Positions 1 to 9,949 of a stretch of 64,000 bases of DNA are shown piece after piece. The translations under genes were made by a program, and so were the position numbers. This stretch comes from Aporrectodea caliginosa (Eukaryota; Annelida; Clitellata; Crassiclitellata; Lumbricidae), in NCBI GenBank assembly GCA_020284085.1, contig JACEVL010000494.1:470001-534000 (forward strand). Reading direction: 5' to 3'. A model generated the notes under the pieces. That model was not told the origin of the DNA, ran no database searches, and was given only the letters and a program-made list of their open reading frames with translations. Each line of letters starts with the position of its first letter. Positions within the stretch are counted from its first letter, which is position 1.

Positions 1-302
1 CCAGTTCAGAAGAGTGTTGTAGAACTCCTTAGTCTTTCGACCCCTCAGTTCAGTGCATATTTCAACGGATTTGGACTATTGGGACAAAGTACGGCGACGA
101 CTATGGGTCTGAGGGAGTGTCGTAAGCTCCCCCACCAGGGTCTGGGCCCAAGCCGACAAAGCATTTTAGAGCAAATGGAACACATTTTATCCACTTTATT
201 TTACCAAATTTGCTTTTTATTATTATACATAGGCCCTAGGCCTATCCCTATTTAAGTTATTCTTAGAAGTGTGAGTTTGAAACATAATTAAATAGGAGGT
301 AA

Positions 303-1372
303 AATTGAGACAATCGTAACCATGTCTACGTTTCTCTTTGTCTGAAGACAATCGTAACCATATCAACGTTTCCTCGGTCTGAAGACAATCGTAGGCCTAA
401 CCATGTCTGCGTTTTCTCTTTATCTGAAGACAATCGTAGCCATGTCCACGTTTTCTACGTTTTCTCTTCGTCTGAAGACAATCGTAACCATGTCTACATG
501 TAACTTCTACAATTAGAAGATAATCGAAACCATATCTACGTTTCCTCTTTGTCTGAAGACAATCGTAACCATGTCTACATGTTAATTCACTAATTAGAAG
601 ACAATCGTAACCTAGCTTCCTTTTTCTCTTTGTCTGAAGACAATCGTACCAATATCTACGTTTTCTTTTCGCCTGAAGACAATCGTAACCATGTCTACGT
701 TTTCTCTTTGTCTGAAGACAATCGTAACCATGTCAACGTTTGTTCTTTGTCTGAAGACAATCGTAACCATGTCTACGTGTTCTCTTTGTCTGAAGACAAT
801 CGTAACCATGTCTACGTTTACTCTTTGCCTGAAGACAATCGTAACCATGTCTACATTTTCTGTTCGTCTGAAGACAATCGTAACCATGTCTACGTGTTCT
901 CTTTGTCTAAAGACAATCGTAACCATGTCTACGTGTTCTCTTTGTCTAAAGACAATCGTAACCATGTCTACGTTTTCTCTTTGTCTGAAGACAATCGTAA
1001 CCATGTCTACGTTTACTCTTTGCCTGAAGACAATCGTAACCATGTCTACATTTTCTCTTCGTCTGAAGACAATCGTAACCATGTCTACGTGTTCTCTTTG
1101 TCTAAAGACAATCGTAACCATGTCTACGTTTTCTCTTCGTCTGAAGACAATCGTAACCATATGTCTACGTTTTCTCTTCGTCTGAAGACAATCGTAACCA
1201 TGTCTACGTTTTCTCTTTGTCTGAAGACAATCGTAACAATATCTACGTTTTCTCTTCGTCTGAAGACAATCGTAACCATATGTCTACGTTTACTCTTCGT
1301 CTGAAGGCAATCGTAACCATATCAACGTTTCCTTTTTGTCTGAGGACAATCGTAACCATATCTACGTGTAAA
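303..1372. repeat. 39-bp minisatellite, about 26 copies
   Basis: Unit resembles CTGAAGACAATCGTAACC followed by ATGTCTACGTTTTCTCTTTGT. Because 39 is divisible by three and the unit lacks stops in several frames, long periodic open frames appear on both strands. The edges decay (303-620 and 1290-1372). No start context, splice or family evidence for a gene. Confidence 0.95.
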
Positions 1373-1477
1373 TTCTTCTATTTGATGTACTATATATCAC
1401 CAAATAATTGATAACGAAATAAGTCAGTGACAGGTTGGGTGACTGTGATGCAGTGGAAAGCTACAGCTACAACACCG

Positions 1478-1905
1478 TGCAAGTGATAGTATTGTGATCA
1501 GAGTTATTATGTGGCGTGTGCTATGGGCTGCAGAGGTCGATGTGGGAAACAAGAGGTGCCGGTACGGATAATTATGATTCATAGTATTATAAGAACCATT
1601 CCCCTTCCCTACCGGTATGGATTTCTCGCCTGGAGAAGTACCGGTATGCTTTTAGCCGGCCAGGAGAGGTGCCGGTATGGCATTCCGTTTCATACCGTCA
1701 CACTTCAAGCAATGGCTATGGGTTTTTGTTTCATTTGCCTAACTGCATTGCCTAACAAACAGTGATAGCTTTAACTTTAGCAAACACGACCAACTTCATT
1801 TTCCAATGTAGTTAGGCAAATGAAACAAACAAAAAATATTCGTTGTCAGAAACGCCCAGAACACACGTCACATAATAACTCTGATCACAATACTATCACT
1901 TGCAT
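1478..1905. mobile_element. inverted-repeat element (possible MITE) with about 48-bp arms
   Basis: 1478-1525 is nearly the reverse complement of 1858-1905 (TGCAAGTGATAGTATTGTGA and on). A second pair, about 1725-1750 and 1806-1832, sits inside. The spacing is asymmetric because 1540-1700 carries repeats of ACCGGTATGG. Superfamily unknown. Confidence 0.65.
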
Positions 1906-2630
1906 GATGTATTCTGCAGTCAGCCAACTTGAATAGGAGAATAATTAGACCAACTATACTATAGTTACATTCTATAAATGTTTGCTTGGTGGGTATTTTG
2001 ACTTTCAATAAACCTACAGCGTGCACCTGTCCCAGAGATATTGGTAGACTTGTGTATAAAGTGTTAACTATAAACTATTTTTGTATTTATAGAGTGCATC
2101 GATTCAATTTTCAGATAATGTTTCATTTGTTGAATATTTCAAATTTGAAGGTTAATAATTTAATGTTGTAAACTTACATTGAAAGTAGAGTATTACGCTG
2201 TACCTGGAACAAATCACTAAAACTACTGGGACAAATCACTAAAACTACTGGGGCAAATCACTAAAACTACTGGGACAAATCACTAAAACTACTGGGGCAA
2301 ATCCTAAAACTACTGGGACAGTAAATATGCACTGCCTCAGATCCGAAAGCCTCTGAAAACTTTCCCGTTTTTCAGTGATGACAATGGCCCGGAAGAATTC
2401 ATCCTCCTTCACTTAGATACATGTAAACAGACCCCTAATACTTTTTCAGGGTTATGCTCTTTACATTATGGATGCAGTCATCGATCGTTGGGAGTACCAC
2501 TAACCTTTTGAGTGGCGCTTAATAAATTTTCCATTACAGTTACATCTGCACCCGACACCTTGGTGCAGCTGACAACGAAATCTAATGACAACAACTCGTT
2601 TACAAATATGAATTATTACGTTAATTATTA
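1906..2630. other. region downstream of ALG3 without a recognised gene
   Basis: AT-rich sequence carrying the 22-bp repeat block (2202-2340). No exon-like segment on either strand was recognised. The end of the ALG3 3' UTR probably falls near 2.6 kb. Confidence 0.5.
2202..2340. repeat. dispersed repeat with 22-bp tandem core, copy 1
   Basis: Five copies of ACAAATCACTAAAACTACTGGG, followed by a motif ending AATATGCACTG. The same core and flank occur inverted at 14400-14590, and the AATATGCACTG-side flank also at 52-95. Confidence 0.8.
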
Positions 2631-2631
2631 T

Positions 2632-2637
2632 TTTAAT
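2632..2637 (-). terminator. possible ALG3 poly(A) signal (ATTAAA variant)
   Basis: ATTAAA on the minus strand about 77 nt after the ALG3 stop. It is the nearest recognisable poly(A) hexamer variant, but the surroundings are AT-rich, so it may be chance. Confidence 0.35.
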
Positions 2638-2713
2638 TCTATTTATAATTCCCATTCGCTATTTCTCTTGTCCAGAGAGCACAAAAAAGTCAGCCAAACA
2701 GTCTCTGTTTGCA

Positions 2714-2879
2714 TCATGGAGCCTTCTGTTTCTGTTTTGCCAACAACATTTTCTGCGGTGATGTTCCATGCCAGAGAGCAGCGAGCATGATGATATGACA
2801 GACGTGGAGAGCCGCGCTGCTCAGCGACGTCGATGGATACTGGTTCCACGCCAGCTCAATCACACCCAACACCAACAGC
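2714..2879 (-). CDS. ALG3: ALG3 last coding exon
   Basis: Encodes [18 protein letters not shown], then SSAALHVCH and a basic tail ending KQKQKAP before TGA. The C-terminal lysines resemble an ER-retention type tail; this is inference. Acceptor TGTCTGTTAG completes the R codon. Confidence 0.94.
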
Positions 2880-5800
2880 CTAACAGACAAGAAGAAACAC
2901 AATTAGTCTGGCTGCTATGAACTCCACAGCTCTAGCAATACCGACTGAAGTAGTTCATTGTGCAATCTAAAATGGACATTTTACCCCAAGATACAACGGC
3001 ACCATTAAAACAAAAGTCTACTTCACTACCACTACGCTTTTGATGGCTTCCTAAATTGCACTTTATGAAAGTCCAGATACATGTACATAAGTATATACTT
3101 TATAAACAATAGCTTTGTCACACTGGATTTATGTAATTTGATATCGTTACATGAAAGGGAACAAAAAATACAGTTGTACAAACAGTTTCATCTCAGGTAT
3201 CATGAAGTACTTATTGAAAGAAGTCTGATAATTGCTTCTCAAAGATCAACATACCTGAACATGACCGGAAGACGTGTAGACCATAAGAGGTAAGGCAGGG
3301 TGTGGTAGTACCATACATAGAACTGGTAGTGCAGAGAGCGACTGAAACAGATGCCGATGAAGTTGGCCGCAAACAGTGGCATAATCACATCTTAGAAATT
3401 GCTCCGTTAAGAATCATTGTGTCATCAGTGCTTTATCAAGAAATCATGACAGCAGCAGAAATGAATTGTCAAATTCATGTTGGTTGGTCAGTCAGTCAGT
3501 TAGCTACTGAGCCAGTCAGTAATTTAGTCAGTCAATCTTTCAGTCAGTCACTATGTTAGCTAGTTAGTGAGTCAGTTAGTCAGTAAATGAGTCTCTCAGC
3601 CAATGGTAAGTCAGTCACCCAGTGTGTCAGTCATTCAGTCAGCTAGTCAATCAATCAGTCAGCCAATCGTAAAGGTGAGTCACCTAGTCAGTGAGTCACT
3701 CAGTCAAATAGTCAGTGAGTCAATCAGTCAAATAGTGAGTCAATCAGTCAAATAGTCAGTGAGTCAATCAGTCAGTCAGTGAGTCACTCAGTCAAATAGT
3801 CAGTGAGTCAATCAGTCAAATAGTCAGTGAGTCAATCAGTCAAAGTCAGCGAGTCAGTCAGCAATCACTCACTCAGTCACCTAGTCAGTCAGTCAGTCAT
3901 AAAAGTCAGTTACTCCATCACCCAGTCAGTCAGTCAGTCTAACTGACGAACACACTTTGGAAAACGCTGGCATAAATGATCAATCTATCATTTTTAATTT
4001 CCCCAACTGAAACGTTTGAAGATGGATATACAGATTTCATGATCAGGATAAATGAATGGCACAATCCTAAGTAGAATGTGCATTGTCTTCACTTAGAAGG
4101 ATACCATTTGCACTGAGATTTTGGGAGACAGACTTGAGTGACAGAAGATTAAATGGTCCGCCGAATTTTCTGAAAACAACCACATCACATCTGTTACTTC
4201 AAGCAAAGGCACTAAATTCCTCAAGAAACTAATTCTATTAAAGAAAACGTTCTAAATTAATCTAAGTTAGCCAAACGCTTTGGACATCCCAGTAGACATA
4301 ACAGTTAAGGGTGAGGACTACCTATTGTAGCTTCTAGAGAAAGAAAAACAGTCATCTTTTCAACCATCATCAGCAACCCTGCACGTGTATTACATCAGCT
4401 ATTGCCTCCCATGAAAACTGTTTCATACTCTCAATGCCCCAGAACCCACAACAGAATCATACCTAAGGCAAGCTCTCTCATGAAACATTTGTCACACAGA
4501 TACTTTATACTTAAATTTATTTTTTATCTATTTGATTAACTACCTGGTATGTACAACAAAATGCGGTTAGCGGTTGGTTTTTCAATAAAGGATATACTTA
4601 CATACTTATCCGCGAATGAGTGGTTGAAAGTTTCAGAAACCTACTTTAATTATCATTGCATAACTGTTGTCCCATTGTGTGTTTGCAAATGGCATATTAA
4701 ATACCATACTTACTTACTTCTTACTTATTTCCCCTTCAAAACTCATCAGCAGAAATGGTGACTTGCAAGAAGCAAAAAGCATAAACATGTAAGGTGAAAT
4801 AGAATTCCTCACAGAGGGATGAAACCAGACAAGTTGATTCTAATTTCCATTAAGATTTATTTGTTGACAGCACAGCCATTCAAAATTGACAAGTTATTCC
4901 CTCTTTGAAAACATTAAGCAATTTACCTAAAATAGTTGGCAAATCATGTATACATACTGAGACCATCTCCTCCAGAGGAAGAGGATTAGGATGGACAGAT
5001 GAAGGACAAGGAGAGCGAGATGAAAGTAACGATTGAGAAAGAACTCCTCCGAGAGAAATCTCCAGTTGACCGTCCACTGGAAGAGAAACTGTCGACCCAA
5101 CTCGAACGACCGATTCAGATATCCCAACGGATTGGCGTATAGGAAAGGCAATCCAAGCACAACCTTCACCAGAGAGCGGAAAGAATAACTGACCACAAGA
5201 AATGCAAATTAACGAGCAACTTCAATATATTGAACTTCAGTATTTCGAGTTTCAAGTTATAGCAAATAACAATAATCACCTCTTCTCTCCCAACCGATGC
5301 CTCGCTTTCCAATCAGCCCTACAAACTATTGCTTGCAAGCCATAACCTCACTACTATCTTGAAGGGCGCTCTGTCTGTCTCTGAACGGCTATCAACCTCT
5401 CAAAATGGCAGCGGTCACCCTGAAATTGTTCTACAGCTTAACTTACATACAGTCATACAGACAGACAGACAAGATTACTGAAAGACAGACAGACAAACAG
5501 ACATCAATGTGGCTTACTCTCAGATGTTTCTAAAATTACAGTAAAAGGCTACAGACTGAACGACAGACAGACTTGCAGGCAGGCAGCCAGGCACAAGAGA
5601 CAAGACAGACAGACAGAAACAGACAGACAGACAGACGGAGAAACAGACTTGTGCTGTATAAACTGTCTTTTTACATTACCCCAATTACGTTTTGTGTTTT
5701 AAACTGAAACTGGGGTGAAAATCAAACATCATCCCCCTACATTAGACCAGTCACCAGAAACGTGATTTGAAAGGAAAAGACATGAGAACCACCTAACCTG

Positions 5801-8800
5801 AACAGATGCACAGAGCATTAGACGAAGAACAGTTGCTGGGATTCCAAATCGAAGCAACAGCACCATCAGCAGCGCAGGTGAAAACAGAAGGATGTTCATC
5901 TTAATAGACACCGCTACGCTAAACGATGTACAAACAGAGGAGAATAGGCAACATATTCAATTTGTCAATTTTATTCAATTTCAATTCAAAATCTTCTAGT
6001 GATACCAAGTGTAAATACATGCTACAAGATATATCAATAAATAGGCATCTCTGAAGGAGCAATAATGCCAGAGCCGGATTAACGTATAAGCGAAATAAGC
6101 CATGGCTTAGGGCCCCACAACGTTTTGAGGGCCCCCAACTGTCAGGAAATATAAAATCAGATGGTACAAAGGTCCTATTTGACAATTTTCTTATGGAAAA
6201 AAGACGGAAAAGCAACACACACAAAATTTTGCATAGCTTTCCGGTTAGGGCCCCGGATGTTTTAACCCGGCCCTTGGCTTAGGGCCCCCGAAAGTCTTAA
6301 TCCGGCTCTGAATAATGCTCTGCCAGTGGGGAGCCCAGCTTCCACAGTTACAAATGAAAAACACAAAAGAGATCCAAGAACTCATTAGATCTTTTGTAGG
6401 GAATGGCTGATTGGCAATTTTTGCAGAATTCTGAATCTGGATAGTAACCGGATATTTGGCCTGCTTTTTTGGCTGAATCAGATTCCATCAAATTAATGAC
6501 AATATTTCTTCTCATTTGCAAGATATAATAATTAAAGGTGTAATTCAAACAAGCGTTTAGGCACTGAACTATTTAAAATTAAAAAAAAACATTTGAAACC
6601 GCGCGGCTTAAGAAAAAGGCCTGACTGTTCGCCATTTTGTTGATGCGTCCAGTCACAATTTCATTATTTTACACGGACTTTCAATGATAAAGATTAAAGA
6701 CTGATGAGGTGTGCCACCATGCGTGAACCTTTTATCAATAACAGCTGGACGTGCGACATCTGTCCTCAACATACCTGAAGATGATACACCCAATGGTCCA
6801 TCTGTCATAGATGAAGAAATTAACAGCCAGATAAAGAAAGAACATGGCAACAGGATCGTTGAAAAGTCGTAACACGTAGATCGAATGGACTCGGTATGAT
6901 GCACAGCACATGAAGAAGAAGACATACGGAGGCACCTGGAACGGAAGGAAACAGGAAAATAACACTCTGACTGTCATATAAATTAATGCCAAATAATGTT
7001 AAGAAATTCATTAAGGAATGTAACAGTTGTAAAGCCACTGGGTGACTACCTAGACAGAAACATATGTGCATACATACATTATGTCAAGTCGTAGTTCTAA
7101 GCATAAGACAACAAAAGACATGGATGGATAATATACGAGAGGATCTGGAGAGAATGAAGATGATCATTGCAGAAGCAAAGGAAAAATTCAAGGATAGAGA
7201 ACTCTGGAGACGACAAGTTGAGGACTCATCGTTGGCCTTGGCCTGACGGAGGAGAAACAAAGAAGAAGAAGAAGAAGTAGAAGCATTGCATACTACACAA
7301 GGAATTCCTTCATATGTATACATGGCGTAAATTAATAGCCAAATAATGTTAAGAAATTCATAAAAGAATGTAATAGTTATAAAGCCACTGTGTGACTGTC
7401 TAGATAGAAACATATGTGCATACATACATTATTATTATTATTGTTACAGCAGTTTTATATATAGCACACCTCCCGGTTTACTCAGGAGCGTTCCCAGCCC
7501 AACCCCAGTCAAACAGGACAGTCTTAAGGCCAGAGAAGAACAGAGCACAGTACCTTACTGGCATCAGACGTAGTGCCACTGGGGCTAAACTTTCAAATTT
7601 TTATGTATTAGGCATGTCAGATTCAGATTGACAAATTATCAGGCATATTAGACACAAAAGGTGTATCAGAATGACTCATCTCTAAAAACTGTTCTTTTCA
7701 GCCTCGGGAGCACCTCTGAGTAGATATCATGAAGGGGCACTAAACGAAGTTTGCACTGATTGATTGACTGGATGACAAACTCAAACACACCTATGCATCT
7801 TAAAGTAAGTTGCACAAATGAAACCCCAATGATGTAAAGAACTGACCTTCTGAACTTTTCGATATAAGTTGAAAACAAGTGCAATCGTACACAGATAAAG
7901 CCCAGCAAAGATGTACTGCGCCAGGCGAATGTTGGTTCCTGCACTCGTGATGGCATAAAATCCGAGGAATATGTAAACGAAACCAGCTGGGTAACTAAAA
8001 CATCCAGGTCAAGACACCATGACAGACACACTGACCATCGATCACATCAGTCAGTCAAGTCATCAGTCAGAGTGACCTTCAGTCTGACCTTTAATCAGTC
8101 AGTCTTACCTTTAGTTAATCAGTCAGTCAGTCACACTGACCTTCAGTCAGTCAGTTAATCAGTCAGTCACACTGACCTTCAGTCAGTCAGTCAGTCAGTC
8201 ACTCAGTCAGTCAGTAAGTCACTCAGTCAGTCATATTGACCTTCAGTCAGTCAATCATTACAGGAACTTTGGCCCTAAAATGATCACCCATGTTAACAGA
8301 AACTACAAACCCAGGTGCTACAAGCTTCAAGGTTAGCCACTGCACTGAAGAAATAAAGTCCAATTAACTTCTCTTTGCTATAATTATTATTTTAAAGTGA
8401 ACAGCCTTTAATAATAATAATGCCAGAACTGCTTTGCTGGGTTGTAATTATTCATCATGAAACAATGCTGTTTGGACTCAAAACACTTTGTCAATTTGAT
8501 GAGTATTTTCTTCGTTTGTTGGTCTTAAGCAGTTGCGCTATTTCTTCCAGAAATGACTGTCACACAATTAATAAAAATCTGAGAACTCCTATCTGGTACA
8601 ATTTTCAACCTGTGGAGGCACCAGGATTTCAGGTTTGGGGGGCTAAAGCTCCAAGCCCTTCCATTTTGTCCCCTCCTCCCTGTGATTTGCAGTGATTTCC
8701 GACTTTTTGGGGGCTGAGTCGCAGTTAGGGGGGCTAAGCCCTCTATCCCCCTCTGGCGCCACCACTGTTTTCAACCTGGCTTCTCTAATAGATTATGAGA

Positions 8801-9949
8801 TTTCATATGAAGTGATCATCAATTTATGCTTTAATCATTATGACAGTGGTACAATACAATTCATTAGATTGGATCACACTGTAACAATGTTCAATGGAAC
8901 AGTTGTGAGCCAATGTGTCCTATTTCACACCATTGTCAGATGACCCAGTGCTTACACAAGCGGGCCAGTGTCACCTCCAAGTTTCGTGTAGTCATAGGTT
9001 CCATTTATGACCCCTTCCACTTCTTGCATGTATGCCCTCCAGTCAATTTCTGTATCTAAACAACAGGAAATGAAAAAGCAAAACATTAGAGCTCGAAAAC
9101 CGCGGCTTCCAAAGCCGGTTTCCTAAGTTCTCAGCTGTAACATGTTATAAGAAACATTGCTACTGTAACAAATTACATATCTGAGTAATGTGCAACGTAG
9201 TACATTACAGCAAAAAATGCAGACAGAGTTGTTGAAAACAGTGTTACTGTCAAGGGTCAAAGCAACACTAGCACAGCTGATATGCATCATGGTTGTAAGC
9301 ATTGAGCATGTGCCAGTCAATAGTGATCAATTTCCATAATCTCGAGCAAAATATTTACAAGTGTATCAGTTCATACATAAAGTTCTATTTACATAAGAAG
9401 TTTGTATGTAGTGGAATTACAACTTTTATTAGTTGAAACTGTTTTAGTTGTTCAACGCCATATCAGTACTTATCAGATGTCTACTTCTGTCAAGATATTG
9501 CTTTCCAGTGTCCAAGGTTGAATTTTTAAAGGTTAATTCGTAATTATCATCACTCATGGAGCCTGCAACCTAATAGGCTCATGCTTTGCACTCAGCCCAC
9601 GTACAACGCTTTACAAATTCTCGCGTTTACTATTTACGTAAATGTAATCGCAAACTTCGCTTGAGATTACGCCACTACAAGATATACTAATAGTATATTT
9701 CAGATAATTACTAATATAAAAGTCTGCCCACATGATCGCTTTTTAAATGATCGTGCGCTATAAAAATGGCAAAATGTAAGCATAGCTTTGCAGCTCACAT
9801 TTAATATTCCATATAACAAACACGTTGATAACAACTTCAGCAACAAGTAAGATCGCCATGACCAGTCCGCATTTTTCTGGCGCCGTTAAAAACGAGACCA
9901 AATTTTTTGGTTTTAAAAATTCATAAAATTTCCTCGTGGACGACGCCAT
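2714..9949 (-). CDS. ALG3: ALG3 gene model: dolichyl-P-Man:Man5GlcNAc2-PP-dolichol alpha-1,3-mannosyltransferase, nine coding exons
   Basis: This multi-membrane-span ER enzyme (family GT58) adds the first dolichyl-phosphate-mannose-derived mannose to Man5GlcNAc2-PP-dolichol during N-glycan precursor assembly. Nine exons (9799-9949, 8956-9055, 7847-7994, 6775-6935, 5798-5918, 4958-5163, 4105-4169, 3255-3390, 2714-2879) join in phase to 1254 bp, about 417 aa; human ALG3 has 438. Family motifs appear in order: TEIDW (about residue 52), [82 protein letters not shown] (about 325-343) and [14 protein letters not shown] near the end. Eight GT-AG introns have consistent phases. No frameshift or stop breaks the model, so it looks functional. 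It is divergent from eIF4G. Identification comes from remembered family sequence, not a search. Confidence 0.95.
3255..3390 (-). CDS. ALG3: ALG3 coding exon 8
   Basis: Encodes [19 protein letters not shown] then [17 protein letters not shown], a family hallmark. An in-frame TAA lies just upstream of the acceptor (TTCTAAG), which fixes the exon start. Donor GTATGT after MFR, phase 2. Confidence 0.93.
3478..3945. repeat. (TCAG)n-derived microsatellite, ALG3 intron 7
   Basis: Degenerate GTCAGTCAGTCA arrays mixed with ACTCAGTCAAATAGTCAGTG units. The same base repeat recurs at 8040-8260. Confidence 0.9.
4105..4169 (-). CDS. ALG3: ALG3 coding exon 7 (65 nt, poorly conserved)
   Basis: A short exon in the variable cytosolic loop, encoding [20 protein letters not shown]. 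Placed because TTGTTTTCAG precedes it, GTATCC follows, and its length (65, phase 2 to phase 1) exactly bridges exons 6 and 8. The sequence itself would not identify it. Confidence 0.8.
4958..5163 (-). CDS. ALG3: ALG3 coding exon 6
   Basis: Encodes [36 protein letters not shown] and a Leu-rich span ending in LWRRWS. Acceptor GGTGAAG after a pyrimidine-rich stretch; the chosen donor is GTATGT, which gives phase 2 and fits the next exon. Confidence 0.93.
5453..5640. repeat. (CAGA)n microsatellite, ALG3 intron 5
   Basis: Several CAGACAGACAGA tracts interrupted by unrelated bases. Between ALG3 exons 5 and 6. Confidence 0.9.
5798..5918 (-). CDS. ALG3: ALG3 coding exon 5
   Basis: Encodes [22 protein letters not shown] and continues to CASVQ. 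Acceptor CGTTTAG, donor GTTAGG, phase 2 to phase 0. Membrane segment plus the conserved SxKMNxLLF motif. Confidence 0.94.
6069..6310. mobile_element. hAT-type MITE, 242 bp, perfect target duplication
   Basis: 14-bp perfect terminal inverted repeats CAGAGCCGGATTAA and an exact 8-bp duplication AATAATGC at 6061-6068 and 6311-6318. Lies in ALG3 intron 4. No coding capacity. Confidence 0.92.
6775..6935 (-). CDS. ALG3: ALG3 coding exon 4
   Basis: Encodes [28 protein letters not shown] and another hydrophobic span. Acceptor CGTTCCAG, donor GTATGT, leaving phase 2. This is the segment closest to vertebrate ALG3. Confidence 0.95.
6978..7435. repeat. pair of about 105-bp direct repeats flanking a LINE fragment
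   Basis: 6978-7083 and 7327-7435 are about 90 percent alike (shared ATGTTAAGAAATTCAT and ATATGTGCATACATACATTA). Between them lies the 3' end of a LINE. Confidence 0.8.
7084..7280 (+). mobile_element. non-LTR retrotransposon 3' fragment with (GAA)n tail
   Basis: Encodes [20 protein letters not shown] and [13 protein letters not shown], like the KTWMDxIxEDL...DRxxWRR end of RTE/Jockey-type reverse transcriptases; stops at TGA and is followed by an AGAAGAAGAAG tail. A truncated dead copy in ALG3 intron 3. Confidence 0.65.
7847..7994 (-). CDS. ALG3: ALG3 coding exon 3
   Basis: Starts with the last base of the V codon, then [13 protein letters not shown] and [22 protein letters not shown] (membrane segment). 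Acceptor TGTTTTAG, donor GTCAGT after KVQK. Phase 0 at its end. Confidence 0.93.
8040..8260. repeat. (TCAG)n microsatellite, ALG3 intron 2
   Basis: GTCAGTCAGTCACACTGACCTTCAG blocks in higher-order arrangement; related to 3478-3945. Confidence 0.9.
8610..8767. mobile_element. short hAT-type MITE, 158 bp
   Basis: Imperfect terminal inverted repeats (CTGTGGAGGCACCAG versus CAGTGGTGGCGCCAG) and an exact 8-bp duplication TTTTCAAC at 8602-8609 and 8768-8775. Inside it are two GGGGGGCTAA(A/G)(G)C stretches. Confidence 0.82.
8956..9055 (-). CDS. ALG3: ALG3 coding exon 2
   Basis: Phase 1 to phase 2. Encodes [16 protein letters not shown] and ends DTGPLV, the luminal loop that is most conserved in the family. 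Acceptor TTGTTTAG, donor GTAAGC. It has no long open frame of its own and was found by motif and phase. Confidence 0.93.
9799..9949 (-). CDS. ALG3: ALG3 coding exon 1
   Basis: Begins MASSTRKF and contains the first membrane segment ([20 protein letters not shown]). The ATG at 9949-9947 has A at -3 and G at +4. An in-frame ATG at 9982 would add 11 residues but has T at -3, so the inner start is preferred. Ends after one base of codon 51 at a GTGAGC donor. Confidence 0.88.

Noticed and set aside
612..1304. Periodic repeat-protein reading frames on both strands
   Set aside because: They arise automatically from a 39-bp tandem unit without stops; there is no start context, no conserved flank and no splice evidence.
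3478..3945. CRISPR-like regular repeats
   Set aside because: Units are 4-bp microsatellite derivatives without unique spacers, in an animal intron.
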